From: UBA2883 sp964017965
Lineage (GTDB): Bacteria > Cyanobacteriota > Vampirovibrionia > Gastranaerophilales > Gastranaerophilaceae
Length of the DNA: 64,000 bases
Reading direction: 5' to 3'
NCBI GenBank assembly: GCA_964017965.1
Contig: CAXHNV010000001.1
Span: forward strand, 372,001-436,000
Below, in pieces: positions 1-8,481 of the stretch (its first letter is position 1; every line of letters starts with the position of its first letter). The notes beneath the pieces were generated by a model. That model saw only the letters and a list, made by a program, of their open reading frames with translations. It had not been told where the DNA came from and ran no database searches. The position numbers were made by a program, and so were the translations under genes.

Positions 1-1647
1 TCTTGCCTGTTCCAAAGCCTCGTTCTTCTTCTCTTCATAGTCAATATTGGTCTCAGGCGTAATCCCTTTCTCATCAAGCATTTCTTTTGCAAGATACTCA
101 GCGTTACCCCCAAGTAAGATATCCGTACCTCTACCTGCCATATTTGTTGCAATGGTAACAGCGCCGTATCGACCTGCCTGTGCGATAATATAAGCTTCTT
201 TTTCGTGATACTTAGCGTTCAAAACGTTATGTTTAATCCCGCGTTTTTTCAACAACTTTGATAAATATTCGGATTTTTCGATACTAATCGTACCCACAAG
301 CACCGGTCTTCCGAGCTCGTGCTGTGCGATAATATCTTCAACCACAGCGTTAAACTTAGCACGCTCAGTCTTATAAATAACATCTGGATGATTCTTTCTG
401 ATATCCTGCTTATTTGTAGGGATAACAGTAACCTCAAGGTTATAAATCTTACCAAATTCAGCTTCTTCCGTCATAGCGGTACCCGTCATACCGGATAGCT
501 TAGGATAAAGTCTGAACAGGTTTTGGAAGGTAATACTTGCTAAAGTCTGGGTCTCGTCCTGAATCTTAACGTGTTCTTTCGCTTCAACAGCCTGATGAAG
601 CCCGTCAGACCAGCGGCGACCTTCCATTAAACGACCCGTAAACTCGTCTACAATCATAACTTCGCCGTTACGAACAACGTAATCCGTGTCTTTAATAAAC
701 AACTCTTTTGCCTTCAACGCTTGCAACAAATGGTGTGCAAACTGGTTTGAAATATCGAACAAATCCTTACAACCAATAAGTTTTTCAGCCTTATCGATAC
801 CTTCTTCTGTCAAAATAACGTTTTTGTTCTTCTCGTCAACCTCATAGTCAACATCTTTTGTAAGCTTAGGCGCAATCTTAGCCATAAGTTTATAAGTATC
901 GGCAGATTTTTCGAGCTTACCGCTGATAATCAACGGAGTTCTTGCTTCATCAATCAAGATACTGTCGACTTCGTCGATGATTGCATAGTTATAAGGTCTT
1001 TGTACAAGCATATCGTTGCTTGTAGCCATATTGTCACGCAAATAATCGAACCCGAACTCGTTATTAGTACCGTAAGTGATATCACATCTGTACGCTTCGC
1101 GTTTATCTTCAAAATCGGATTCAGAGCGGTCAGCAAGGATAACCCCTACAGACAGACCTAAGAATTTATAAACTCTGCCCATCCACTCACTGTCACGTTT
1201 TGCAAGGTAGTCGTTAACGGTAATAACGTGAACACCCTTACCCGTAAGTGCATTAAGATAAGCAGGCAACGTTGCAACAAGGGTTTTACCTTCACCGGTA
1301 CGCATTTCTGAGATTTGACCGTTATGCAAGAAATACCCGCCCATTAGCTGAACATCAAAGTGACGCATATTCAATACACGTTTTGCAGCTTCACGAACAG
1401 TCGCAAACGCTTCGGGCAAAATCTTATCAAGCGCAGCTTTTTCAAGTTTTCTGTCCTCTTTAAAATCTGTTGATGTTTCACGGTTAGCTAGAATCTCTTT
1501 AAATTCTGCCGTCTTTGCCTTAAGCTCATCGTCTGAAAGCGCCTCAAATTCAGGTTCAAGCGCGTTTATATGGTCTATTATCCCTAAAATACTTTTTATC
1601 TTTTGTTCATTAGAACCGCCCAATAGTTTCATCAACAGTTTTAACAT
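1..1647 (-). CDS. secA: Protein translocase ATPase SecA (N-terminal 549 residues, runs off the window)
   Basis: Motor ATPase of the Sec pathway; it binds preproteins and drives them through SecYEG. The reading frame is open from an ATG at 1645-1647 to the left edge, so the C-terminal part lies outside. Visible hallmarks are the N-terminal helix with GGSNEQK, the Walker A loop MRTGEGKT (about residue 110), the DEVDSILIDEARTPL DEAD motif, and the helicase-2 motifs TNMAGRGTDI near the edge. A purine-rich RBS (AAAAGGGG) lies 6 nt before the start. It is divergently transcribed from ispH. Identification is certain; only the 3' end is missing. Confidence 0.97.
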   Translation of the reverse strand, partial: MLKLLMKLLGGSNEQKIKSILGIIDHINALEPEFEALSDDELKAKTAEFKEILANRETSTDFKEDRKLEKAALDKILPEAFATVREAAKRVLNMRHFDVQLMGGYFLHNGQISEMRTGEGKTLVATLPAYLNALTGKGVHVITVNDYLAKRDSEWMGRVYKFLGLSVGVILADRSESDFEDKREAYRCDITYGTNNEFGFDYLRDNMATSNDMLVQRPYNYAIIDEVDSILIDEARTPLIISGKLEKSADTYKLMAKIAPKLTKDVDYEVDEKNKNVILTEEGIDKAEKLIGCKDLFDISNQFAHHLLQALKAKELFIKDTDYVVRNGEVMIVDEFTGRLMEGRRWSDGLHQAVEAKEHVKIQDETQTLASITFQNLFRLYPKLSGMTGTAMTEEAEFGKIYNLEVTVIPTNKQDIRKNHPDVIYKTERAKFNAVVEDIIAQHELGRPVLVGTISIEKSEYLSKLLKKRGIKHNVLNAKYHEKEAYIIAQAGRYGAVTIATNMAGRGTDILLGGNAEYLAKEMLDEKGITPETNIDYEEKKNEALEQAR

Positions 1648-1717
1648 AAAAATCCCCTTTTTTATTATGATAACACGAACATAATCGTTTGAAACTAACC
1701 TCTCAGTTAATAAAAAC

Positions 1718-1746
1718 TTGAAATTAAATTACCTTTGTAGTTAAAT
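1718..1746 (+). promoter_or_regulatory. Candidate sigma70-type promoter upstream of ispH
   Basis: TTGAAA (1718-1723), 17-nt spacer, TTAAAT (1741-1746). Transcription would start near 1753, after the ATG at 1748. If this promoter is real, translation of ispH must begin further in, for example at the TTG at 1799. Confidence 0.4.
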
Positions 1747-1747
1747 C

Positions 1748-2665
1748 ATGGTTACTGAGGTACCTACCTCTAGTCTTAAGAAAGCAGAAATTAGTTTTTT
1801 GAAACAACGAAATATAAAATTAGCAAAGTTTGCAGGGTTCTGTTACGGTGTAAAAAGAGCCGTTGATACTGTTAAAAAGCTTAAAGCAGACAACCCTGAT
1901 AAGAATGTTTATGTATTAGGTGAACTTATCCACAACACTCAAGTTATACAAGAACTTGACGCTATGGGTATAAAAACAATCGATGAATTACCTGAAAAAG
2001 GTGACGGTATCTGTGTAATCCGCAGCCACGGCGCTTCACCTAAAGTATTTGAAGATATCAAAAACGCAGGGTTTGAGATAGTAGACCTTACCTGTCTTGA
2101 CGTTAAAAAGGTTCAACAACAGGCAATCGAGCTTGCAAAAGAAGACTACTTCCTCGTAATCGTAGGTAAACCTGAACATCCGGAAGTTGTTGCCATTAAA
2201 GCTAACGCTGAATTGTGGAGCGAAAACGTTGTTGTAGCAAGCAACTCTGATATCCTCAGACAATACGAAGAAAAGATTAAAAAACACAAAAAAGTCGGCG
2301 TCGTTGTTCAAACAACCCAACGCACTGAGAACTTATTGGAGATAGTAAATTACTTAACACCTATCTCAAAAGAGTTAAGAGTAAAAAATACTATTTGTTC
2401 AAGTACAGCAATGCGCCAGAAAGAAGCGCGCGAACTTGCACAAAATAACGACCTTATGGTAGTTGTAGGCTCTAAAAAGAGTGCTAACACTACCCACTTA
2501 GCTGAGATACTGAAAGATGTAACCACTACAATCCACATCGAAAACGTATCTGAATTAGAAGATTACAAAGATATTATAGAAAAAGCGGAAGATATCGCCA
2601 TTACAGCAGGCGCTTCCACTCCGCAGTCTGTAATAGAAAAAGTTGTTAATAAACTGAATAATTAG
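1748..2665 (+). CDS. ispH: 4-hydroxy-3-methylbut-2-enyl diphosphate reductase IspH
   Basis: Last enzyme of the non-mevalonate (MEP) isoprenoid pathway; a [4Fe-4S] enzyme that makes IPP and DMAPP from HMBPP. The three cluster cysteines are visible in GFCYGVKRAVD, in the DLTCLDV segment and in NTICSSTAMRQ, together with the IRSHGAS and SANTTHL motifs. The family normally begins at about residue 20 of this frame (NIKLAKFAGFC). The first 17 residues may therefore not be translated; a TTG at 1799 is an alternative start, supported by the promoter placed just before 1748. It is probably cotranscribed with the S1 gene 15 nt downstream. Confidence 0.95.
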   Translation: MVTEVPTSSLKKAEISFLKQRNIKLAKFAGFCYGVKRAVDTVKKLKADNPDKNVYVLGELIHNTQVIQELDAMGIKTIDELPEKGDGICVIRSHGASPKVFEDIKNAGFEIVDLTCLDVKKVQQQAIELAKEDYFLVIVGKPEHPEVVAIKANAELWSENVVVASNSDILRQYEEKIKKHKKVGVVVQTTQRTENLLEIVNYLTPISKELRVKNTICSSTAMRQKEARELAQNNDLMVVVGSKKSANTTHLAEILKDVTTTIHIENVSELEDYKDIIEKAEDIAITAGASTPQSVIEKVVNKLNN

Positions 2666-2680
2666 AAAGGGGAATTATAA

Positions 2681-3736
2681 ATGACTACAATGGAAAAAAC
2701 ATTGGATGAATTCGAAAAGTTATTGGAAGAATCATTCGCTAAACAACACGCAGTTGCTGATATCGTTGAAGGTACAGTAATCAAGAAAGAAAACGACGGT
2801 TACTTAATCAGCGTTAAGGGTGCTAAAATGGAAGCATACTTACCTGAAAAAGAACTTTCTTCAGATGAACCTGAACTTCAAATCGGTGACGAAAAAGAAT
2901 TCTACGTATTAAAAGAAGAAGACAACGACGATTCAATGATGTTATCATTGAAAAGAATTGCGTTCGCTCAAGCTTGGGCTCAACTTAACGACGCTAAAGT
3001 TCAAGGCGACACAATCCTTGCAAAAGTTGTTTCAACAGTTAAAGGCGGCGTTCTTGTTGACGTTGCAGACCTTAAAGGTTTCATCCCTTCTTCTCAATTG
3101 AGAACAGGTGTTCCTTTCGACGGTCTTGTTGATACAAAAATCGAGGTTAAAGTTCTTGAAGCTGACCCTAAGAAAAACAAACTTATCTTATCTCAAAGAC
3201 AAGCTGTTGCTGAACAACGCGACCAGGTTGTTGACAACGTTCTTGCTTCATTGGAAGAAGATTCAGTTGTTAAGGGTACTGTTGTAAGAATCACTGACTT
3301 CGGTGCTTTCGTTGACATCAACGGTATCGACGGTCTATTGCCAATCTCTGAAATCTCTTGGCAAAGAATTAAACACCCTTCTGACGTTATCACATTGGGT
3401 GACACTATCGAAGTTAAAATCATCAAACTTGATACAGAATTGAAGAGAATCTCATTATCTCTTAAGAGAATGGGCGAAAACCCTTGGCAACAAATCGAAG
3501 GTCAATTCGAAGAAGGTCAAGTTGTAACAGGTACAGTTAACAAAATCACTACATTTGGTGCTTTCATCAACATCTTCCCAGGTGTTGAAGCGTTGTTACC
3601 TGTAGCTGAAATGAGCAACGAAAACGTTAATCCGTTCAACTTGTTCAAGGTAGGCGACGAAGTTAAGGTTCTTATTAAGAGATTCACTCCGCAAGAACAC
3701 AGAATCGCTTTAAGCATTAAAGATATTCAAGAATAG
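2681..3736 (+). CDS. rpsA: 30S ribosomal protein S1 (four S1 domains)
   Basis: RNA-binding protein that helps mRNA bind the 30S subunit. At 351 residues it is shorter than the six-domain proteobacterial form. Four OB-fold S1 repeats begin near residues 31, 112, 199 and 284; the last two carry the typical GTV-(R/N)-I-T-x-FGAF pattern. The acidic N-terminal segment (LDEFEKLLEESF) is typical of short S1 proteins. A strong RBS (AAAGGGGAA) precedes the ATG. Downstream of ispH, it is separated by only 15 nt; ispH and S1 are fused into one protein in some Clostridia, so the adjacency is conserved at a distance. Confidence 0.95.
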   Translation: MTTMEKTLDEFEKLLEESFAKQHAVADIVEGTVIKKENDGYLISVKGAKMEAYLPEKELSSDEPELQIGDEKEFYVLKEEDNDDSMMLSLKRIAFAQAWAQLNDAKVQGDTILAKVVSTVKGGVLVDVADLKGFIPSSQLRTGVPFDGLVDTKIEVKVLEADPKKNKLILSQRQAVAEQRDQVVDNVLASLEEDSVVKGTVVRITDFGAFVDINGIDGLLPISEISWQRIKHPSDVITLGDTIEVKIIKLDTELKRISLSLKRMGENPWQQIEGQFEEGQVVTGTVNKITTFGAFINIFPGVEALLPVAEMSNENVNPFNLFKVGDEVKVLIKRFTPQEHRIALSIKDIQE

Positions 3737-3751
3737 TAACTATTCTATATG

Positions 3752-3780
3752 GCGCCGTGTCGTTGACACGGCGCTTTTTT
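3752..3780 (+). terminator. Intrinsic terminator of ispH-rpsA
   Basis: Perfect 10-bp GC-rich stem (GCGCCGTGTC / GACACGGCGC, loop GTT) followed by six T residues. The T-run abuts the stop codon of the convergent gene at 3779. Confidence 0.93.
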
Positions 3781-4831
3781 AATACCTTATTTTAGCTTCT
3801 TCGTTTAGTTTTATTGTAAAGACCGTATTTGCAGGGATAGTCAGGCTGCCGCCTTTACCTAACAGCGCCGTGACCGGTGAAGTCAGAGTACTTGCACACG
3901 CTAATACACATCCGCTAAGGTAAGGGAACGGCGCTAAAATTACGCCCGCACCTTTATCAGCAAGCTTTGATGAGGTCTTTGAATACTGTTTGAATTTGGT
4001 TTGACCCCATTTTGCTTTTTTACAGGTTGTTTTGAAATAGGTGTGAGCACCTTTAAGGTTGCCGAGGCGAACTCTGTCGGTTTTAATCTTAATTATGCTC
4101 GCGTCAATAGACTGATTGTAACCGTTTATCTCAGCAGAAACCAGACGCACGGCGATGAGCCCGCCGTTACAGGTCATCTGCGGTCTGTGTACATCTTCAA
4201 TTACCCCGATGAATTTTGTGTTTGCAGGGATGTTGAAATACGGAGTTTTTACAGCCTGAGTGCTTTTGAACACTATCCGCTGACCTTGAGACATATAGTC
4301 CGTCATCTTTGCAGTGTTTACTACCCTGAACTGCATACCTTTCGGTAAACGTTTATATCTGTAGTTAGCCGCAACGATTGTCTTCGCAGGTTTTGCGGTT
4401 GCGGATTTCGGGGTTATTATATTTGCAAACTTGGTTTTTGATTTATATTTATCATCGAGAACAAGCTCTTCAACCTTGATATTGTTACAAGGTATGATAG
4501 CGTTTTTGTCGATATTTTTGCCTGTATACATAGTGTTTATCGGCGCAACAGATTTGCTGAACGCTTTTTCAGGTAACTTTGGTACATTCGGCAGCTTGTC
4601 GTAGTTTTGGATAGTTACGGGTGTTTGAACAACCGGTTCAGGTGCTGCAACAGGTTCAGGCACTTTAACGGGCTCAGGCTGAGGTTGAGGCGCAGGGGTT
4701 GAAGTATAACTCTTTCTGGAAGAGTTATTATCCACGGTGTCAAAATCGAGCGCAAAAACAGGATGGACAACAAACATCGTCAACAGAGATACTACCAGCG
4801 TTTTTTTTAAATTATTTTGAAAGGTATTCAT
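3779..4831 (-). CDS. Exported protein of unknown function with Pro-rich linker
   Basis: Not recognised as a named family. The protein starts at the ATG at 4829-4831 (MNTFQNNLKK); a longer frame to 4870 would lengthen the overlap with the upstream gene. Residues 1-27 form a signal peptide ending VFA, followed by a Pro/Glu/Val-rich linker. The C-terminal half contains two IPANT segments (FNIPANTKFIGVIED and LTIPANTVFTIKL) around a domain ending in beta-rich sequence. That pattern vaguely recalls VirB10/TrbI-type periplasmic barrels, but the similarity is weak and unproven. It overlaps the end of the flavoprotein gene by 20 nt, so it is likely translated from the same transcript. Envelope location is the only firm inference. 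Confidence 0.75.
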   Translation of the reverse strand: MNTFQNNLKKTLVVSLLTMFVVHPVFALDFDTVDNNSSRKSYTSTPAPQPQPEPVKVPEPVAAPEPVVQTPVTIQNYDKLPNVPKLPEKAFSKSVAPINTMYTGKNIDKNAIIPCNNIKVEELVLDDKYKSKTKFANIITPKSATAKPAKTIVAANYRYKRLPKGMQFRVVNTAKMTDYMSQGQRIVFKSTQAVKTPYFNIPANTKFIGVIEDVHRPQMTCNGGLIAVRLVSAEINGYNQSIDASIIKIKTDRVRLGNLKGAHTYFKTTCKKAKWGQTKFKQYSKTSSKLADKGAGVILAPFPYLSGCVLACASTLTSPVTALLGKGGSLTIPANTVFTIKLNEEAKIRY

Positions 4832-6179
4832 TAATAGCTTTAGCCGCTTTCTTTCCGGCACCCATAGCATTTATGGCGTTAGAAGTGCCGACAGGCGCAA
4901 CGTCACCGCCTGCATAAATCTTTTCCACAGAGGTTTCGCGGGTATCTTCGTTAACAATGAAATAACCGCGTTTATCGGTATTGAACTCTATACCTTCGTC
5001 TTTCGCTGACGATTGGATGATAGGGTTAGGACCGGTACCAAGCGCAACGATAACGGTATCTACATCAAGGGTTACGTATTCACCGGTGCCGACAGGTTTT
5101 TGACGACCTGATTCATCGGGTTCGCCGAGTTCACAGAGTTCAAACTTCATGCCTGCAACGTAGCCGTCTTTATCAAGGATTTCGACAGGCGCGTGAAGGA
5201 ACTTGAATATAACACCTTCTTCTTTCGCGTGACGGATTTCTTCAAGTCTTGCAGGGAGCTCTTTTTCGGTACGTCTATAAACGATATAAACCTCTTTGAA
5301 CCCTACACGAACGGCTGTTCGGGCAGCGTCCATTGCTACGTTACCACCGCCGATTACGGCAACTTTTTCGCCTACTTTCAACGGAGTTGCGCAAGCGTCG
5401 TCGTTGGCTTGCATAAGGTTAACACGGGTAAGGAACTCGTTTGCAGAGAATACACCGTTGAGGTTTTCGCCTTTGATGTTCATCATCTTTGGCAAGCCTG
5501 CTCCGGAGCAGATAAATATTGCGTCGAACCCGTCTTCTTCAAGCTGTTTTAGGGTTATAGATTTACCTACGATAACGTTTTTACGGAACTCTACACCCAT
5601 GTTTTTAAGGTTGTTTATTTCTCTATCAAGAACAGTTCTAGGAAGACGGAACGGTGGGATACCGTATCTTAGTACACCGCCGAGTTTGTGGAGTGCTTCA
5701 AACACCACGACTTCATGACCGGCAGCTCGAAGGTCGCTTGCTGCTGTTATACCTGCACAGCCGGAACCTATGATTGCAACTTTTTTACCGGTTGGAGTTA
5801 TCTCGTGGGTTTTAGCTGAGGTATAATCACCTACATAGCGCTCTAATGCACCTATTGCAACAGCGTCACCTTTTATTCCGAGTACACAGTTACCTTCGCA
5901 TTGACGTTCTTGCGGACATACACGACCGCAAACAGAAGGAAGCATACTTGTTTCGCGGATTATTTCACCGGCTTTTTCAAGGTTACCCGCTTTTAGTTCT
6001 TGTATAAATTTAGGGATTTGGATATTAACCGGACATCCTTTGACACAACGCGGATTTTTGCAGTTAAGACATCTTGACGCTTCTGCGAGTGCCTGTTCTT
6101 CTGTAAAGTTCTCTTCTACGGGTTCAAAGTTGCTTCTGCGTAGAATTTTGTCTTGTTCTTTCGGATGTTGACGTTCCAT
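4812..6179 (-). CDS. GltA/NfnB-type NADPH-dependent FAD/Fe-S oxidoreductase (glutamate synthase small-subunit family)
   Basis: 455 residues, matching the homotetrameric glutamate synthase GltA, NfnB and SudA group. Order of domains: an N-terminal helical domain with two [4Fe-4S] motifs (CLNCKNPRCVKGCP near residue 37, CGRVCPQERQCEGNC near 84), an FAD-binding loop GSGCAG near 137, an NADPH-binding loop GGGNVAMDAARTA near 275, and a C-terminal FAD contact region (YAGGDVAP). These enzymes pass electrons between NAD(P)H, flavin and Fe-S centres. No glutamate synthase large subunit or NfnA lies in the window, so the partner is unknown. The gene follows the Ehr-type operon by 76 nt but has its own strong promoter. 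Function as glutamate synthase, ferredoxin-NADP oxidoreductase or Ehr partner cannot be decided here. Confidence 0.88.
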   Translation of the reverse strand: MERQHPKEQDKILRRSNFEPVEENFTEEQALAEASRCLNCKNPRCVKGCPVNIQIPKFIQELKAGNLEKAGEIIRETSMLPSVCGRVCPQERQCEGNCVLGIKGDAVAIGALERYVGDYTSAKTHEITPTGKKVAIIGSGCAGITAASDLRAAGHEVVVFEALHKLGGVLRYGIPPFRLPRTVLDREINNLKNMGVEFRKNVIVGKSITLKQLEEDGFDAIFICSGAGLPKMMNIKGENLNGVFSANEFLTRVNLMQANDDACATPLKVGEKVAVIGGGNVAMDAARTAVRVGFKEVYIVYRRTEKELPARLEEIRHAKEEGVIFKFLHAPVEILDKDGYVAGMKFELCELGEPDESGRQKPVGTGEYVTLDVDTVIVALGTGPNPIIQSSAKDEGIEFNTDKRGYFIVNEDTRETSVEKIYAGGDVAPVGTSNAINAMGAGKKAAKAINEYLSK

Positions 6180-6204
6180 AATCTCTCCCCTTTTTAATAC
6201 TACA

Positions 6205-6233
6205 ATTCTAACTTAATTAGAAACTTTATGCAA
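6205..6233 (-). promoter_or_regulatory. Sigma70-type promoter of the GltA/NfnB-like gene
   Basis: On the minus strand TTGCAT (6228-6233), 17-nt spacer, TAGAAT (6205-6210). It is followed by a GGGGAGAG ribosome-binding site 3 nt before the ATG at 6179. This separates the flavoprotein from the hydrogenase-like operon. Confidence 0.7.
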
Positions 6234-6255
6234 GGGTAAGGAAGAGACAGGTTAA

Positions 6256-6999
6256 CTATTTTCTGATAAAGCTCAATACGCTGTTGATAAATGTAAGCGG
6301 ATGTACAGGGCAGCCCGGGATATATAAATCAACAGGATACTTATCCAAAAACTCTCTGTTAAGTTTGTGCGCATCCTGAAATACCCCGCCGCTTATAGCG
6401 CAAGCACCGCATAAGATAACTATCTTAGGGTCAGGCGTAGATTTATAACAATCCTCTAAAGCGTAAGCCATATTCTCGCTGATAGGCCCTGTGATAACCA
6501 ACCCGTCAGCGTGTCTTGGTGAAGCCACAAAATCGATACCAAATCGACCCATATCAAAGTTACAGTTAGAACAAGCATTAAGCTCCATTTCGCAGCCGTT
6601 ACAACCGCCTGCAGAGACCTGACGAAGCTTTAACGATTTACCGAACACTTTGACAATCTCGTCTCTTACAACAACAGCTGTCTTCAAATATTCTTCATAA
6701 GTCATGTCAGGCTTAACAATCAAACCTTCTCTTGAAGTAGAAGCAAGCTTGTAGCCATTAGTAAACTTAACAGCTTCACTTTTCATAGCGCATTTACCGC
6801 AGAAAGTACACTTGCCCATATCTATAGATAACGGATTAGTTCTCAAAGCGCCCGTAGGACAAACATCTTCCAACCCTGCGCAATCAACATGAGGGTTCAA
6901 AACCGGAAACCCTCTGAAACTCTCACGCATAGGCGCATTTTCTATGTCTTTTATAAACTGTTTACCTTGAAAATATCTTAATTTTAATGTATCAAACAT
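6256..6999 (-). CDS. ehrS: Ehr complex small (NuoB/HycG-like) subunit with N-terminal ferredoxin domain
   Basis: Homologue of the small subunit of group-4 [NiFe] hydrogenases and of NuoB, on the cytoplasmic arm of the complex. Residues about 35-95 are a ferredoxin-like domain. Of its two cysteine motifs, the second (CTFCGKC) plus the CP of the first can form one [4Fe-4S] cluster; the other cluster has lost its ligands. Residues about 130-247 carry the proximal-cluster cysteines (GGCNGCE, LCGAC, PGCPVHP), all present. So the electron path is intact even though the large subunit lacks Ni-Fe ligands. RBS AAGGAT lies 6 nt upstream. Last gene of the operon. Confidence 0.9.
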   Translation of the reverse strand: MFDTLKLRYFQGKQFIKDIENAPMRESFRGFPVLNPHVDCAGLEDVCPTGALRTNPLSIDMGKCTFCGKCAMKSEAVKFTNGYKLASTSREGLIVKPDMTYEEYLKTAVVVRDEIVKVFGKSLKLRQVSAGGCNGCEMELNACSNCNFDMGRFGIDFVASPRHADGLVITGPISENMAYALEDCYKSTPDPKIVILCGACAISGGVFQDAHKLNREFLDKYPVDLYIPGCPVHPLTFINSVLSFIRK

Positions 7000-7018
7000 T
7001 TTTCTATCCTTTTTAAAT

Positions 7019-8479
7019 TTATAAATCGTTGCCGCAATACGACAAGTTGAAACTCTTATTACATAGCGGGAAGTCAGAAATACCGTTATTTCTAACCGCC
7101 ATAGCCAAACCGTACCAGTTATTGAAAGAAGGGTCTTTTACCTTATATCGTGATAAATGACCGTTCTCATCAGTCATAACCGTGTGAACGACTTCACCTC
7201 TCCAGCCCTCAGTAATAGATATAACAAAGCTGTTAGGTCTGAAATCGCCGTCTTCACCAACGCATAACGGTTCATCCTTATACTGAGGAAGTTTCTTCAA
7301 CAACTGTTTAATAATAAAGATTGATTGAAGCACTTCTTTATATCTAACTCTCGTTCTTGAATAAACGTCGCCTGTTGCGGTAATTTTCTTATCTTCAATA
7401 CCTTCCAGCCATTTTTCAGGGAAGTCAAATCTTGAATCAAGCTGAACACCGGAAGCCTTAGCCGCCATACCGACTAAACCTAAATCAAGCGCATTAGCGT
7501 TACTTACAACACCGGTTCTTTCTAACCTTGAAGTAACAGTCGGAGCCTTCACCATAACCGCAAAAGTACGCTTCACATCAGCAAGAACCTTATCAAGCAT
7601 AGGCAGCATTTTTTCTTTTGCAAACTCTTCTGTTATATCGAAGTTAACCCCGCCGACAGTAATCAAGCCACGACCGAATCTGCTTCCGCAAATCTCTAAC
7701 ATAGTGTTGATAACCAGAGTTCTTGTAACCCCGAAAATAGAAGCGCCCATAAGATAAGCAACGTCGCCTGCTATAGCGCCCAAATCACCGATATGGATAG
7801 CACAGCGTTCCATTTCTAATGCTATTAATCTGATAATCTCAGCCTTGTTAGAAACCTTAATCCCTTTCAAAGCTTCAACAGCTCTTGAATAAGCCAAATT
7901 ATAAGCGATAACACTGTCGCCGCAAATAGATTCAGCAAGCTGGTTTGAAGGTGATTGGATAAGCAACTCTTCAACCCCTCTTGATTGATAACCCAATCTG
8001 ATTTCAAGGTCATAAACCTTTTCACCGTTACACATAAATCTGAAATGCCCCGGTTCAATAACACCCGCGTGGATAGGACCGACACCGACCTGGTGCACCT
8101 CTTCACCCTCAACCTCAAAGAACGGATACTCAGTCTTATGGTCGCGAACAGGCTTTAACCAAGGGTGGTTCAACGGTTTAATCCCGTATTCTTCAAAGAA
8201 CTCTCTTTCAAACATGTGAAACGCAGGAATAACCTGTGTTATAGATTCATATTCCTTAGCGCCGTTATTATCAAAAAACGCAGAAGAAACATAAAGCTTA
8301 CCCTGAACATCGTCAGCAAGGGTAACAAAAAGTCTTACCCCGTTCCACTCACGCTTACCGAAGAACCCGACAACGCGTTTTTTCATATCGATAATCTCTT
8401 GTCTCAAGACACTCATCTCAACACAAGGGATATTATTTATATCAACAGTTTCGTTATTAGTCGTTACGAACCAATTCAT
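7019..8479 (-). CDS. ehrL: Ehr complex large (HycE/NuoCD-like) subunit lacking Ni-Fe cysteines
   Basis: A NuoC-like N-terminal domain (about 1-120) is fused to a NuoD/hydrogenase large-subunit domain. In true [NiFe] hydrogenases two CxxC motifs hold the metal site. Here the first reads SICGDS (cysteine near residue 186 kept, the second replaced by Ser). The C-terminal DPCxxC equivalent reads NLSYCGNDL (Ser and Gly at the ligand positions). The protein therefore cannot bind Ni-Fe in the usual way, which is the defining trait of energy-converting hydrogenase-related (Ehr) complexes. The ATG at 8479 is preferred over a GTG at 8482 because GGAGGT lies 6 nt before it. Homologues are often annotated as hydrogenase, probably misleadingly. 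Confidence 0.88.
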   Translation of the reverse strand: MNWFVTTNNETVDINNIPCVEMSVLRQEIIDMKKRVVGFFGKREWNGVRLFVTLADDVQGKLYVSSAFFDNNGAKEYESITQVIPAFHMFEREFFEEYGIKPLNHPWLKPVRDHKTEYPFFEVEGEEVHQVGVGPIHAGVIEPGHFRFMCNGEKVYDLEIRLGYQSRGVEELLIQSPSNQLAESICGDSVIAYNLAYSRAVEALKGIKVSNKAEIIRLIALEMERCAIHIGDLGAIAGDVAYLMGASIFGVTRTLVINTMLEICGSRFGRGLITVGGVNFDITEEFAKEKMLPMLDKVLADVKRTFAVMVKAPTVTSRLERTGVVSNANALDLGLVGMAAKASGVQLDSRFDFPEKWLEGIEDKKITATGDVYSRTRVRYKEVLQSIFIIKQLLKKLPQYKDEPLCVGEDGDFRPNSFVISITEGWRGEVVHTVMTDENGHLSRYKVKDPSFNNWYGLAMAVRNNGISDFPLCNKSFNLSYCGNDL

Positions 8480-8481
8480 CA

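Noticed and set aside
4001..5718. Plus-strand frames of 115 to 140 codons
   Set aside because: They are shadows of the flavoprotein and exported-protein genes on the other strand, with no RBS or family match.
6256..8479. Calling the complex a group-4 [NiFe] hydrogenase
   Set aside because: Three of the four ligand cysteines of the large subunit are replaced; an Ehr-type complex is the better reading.
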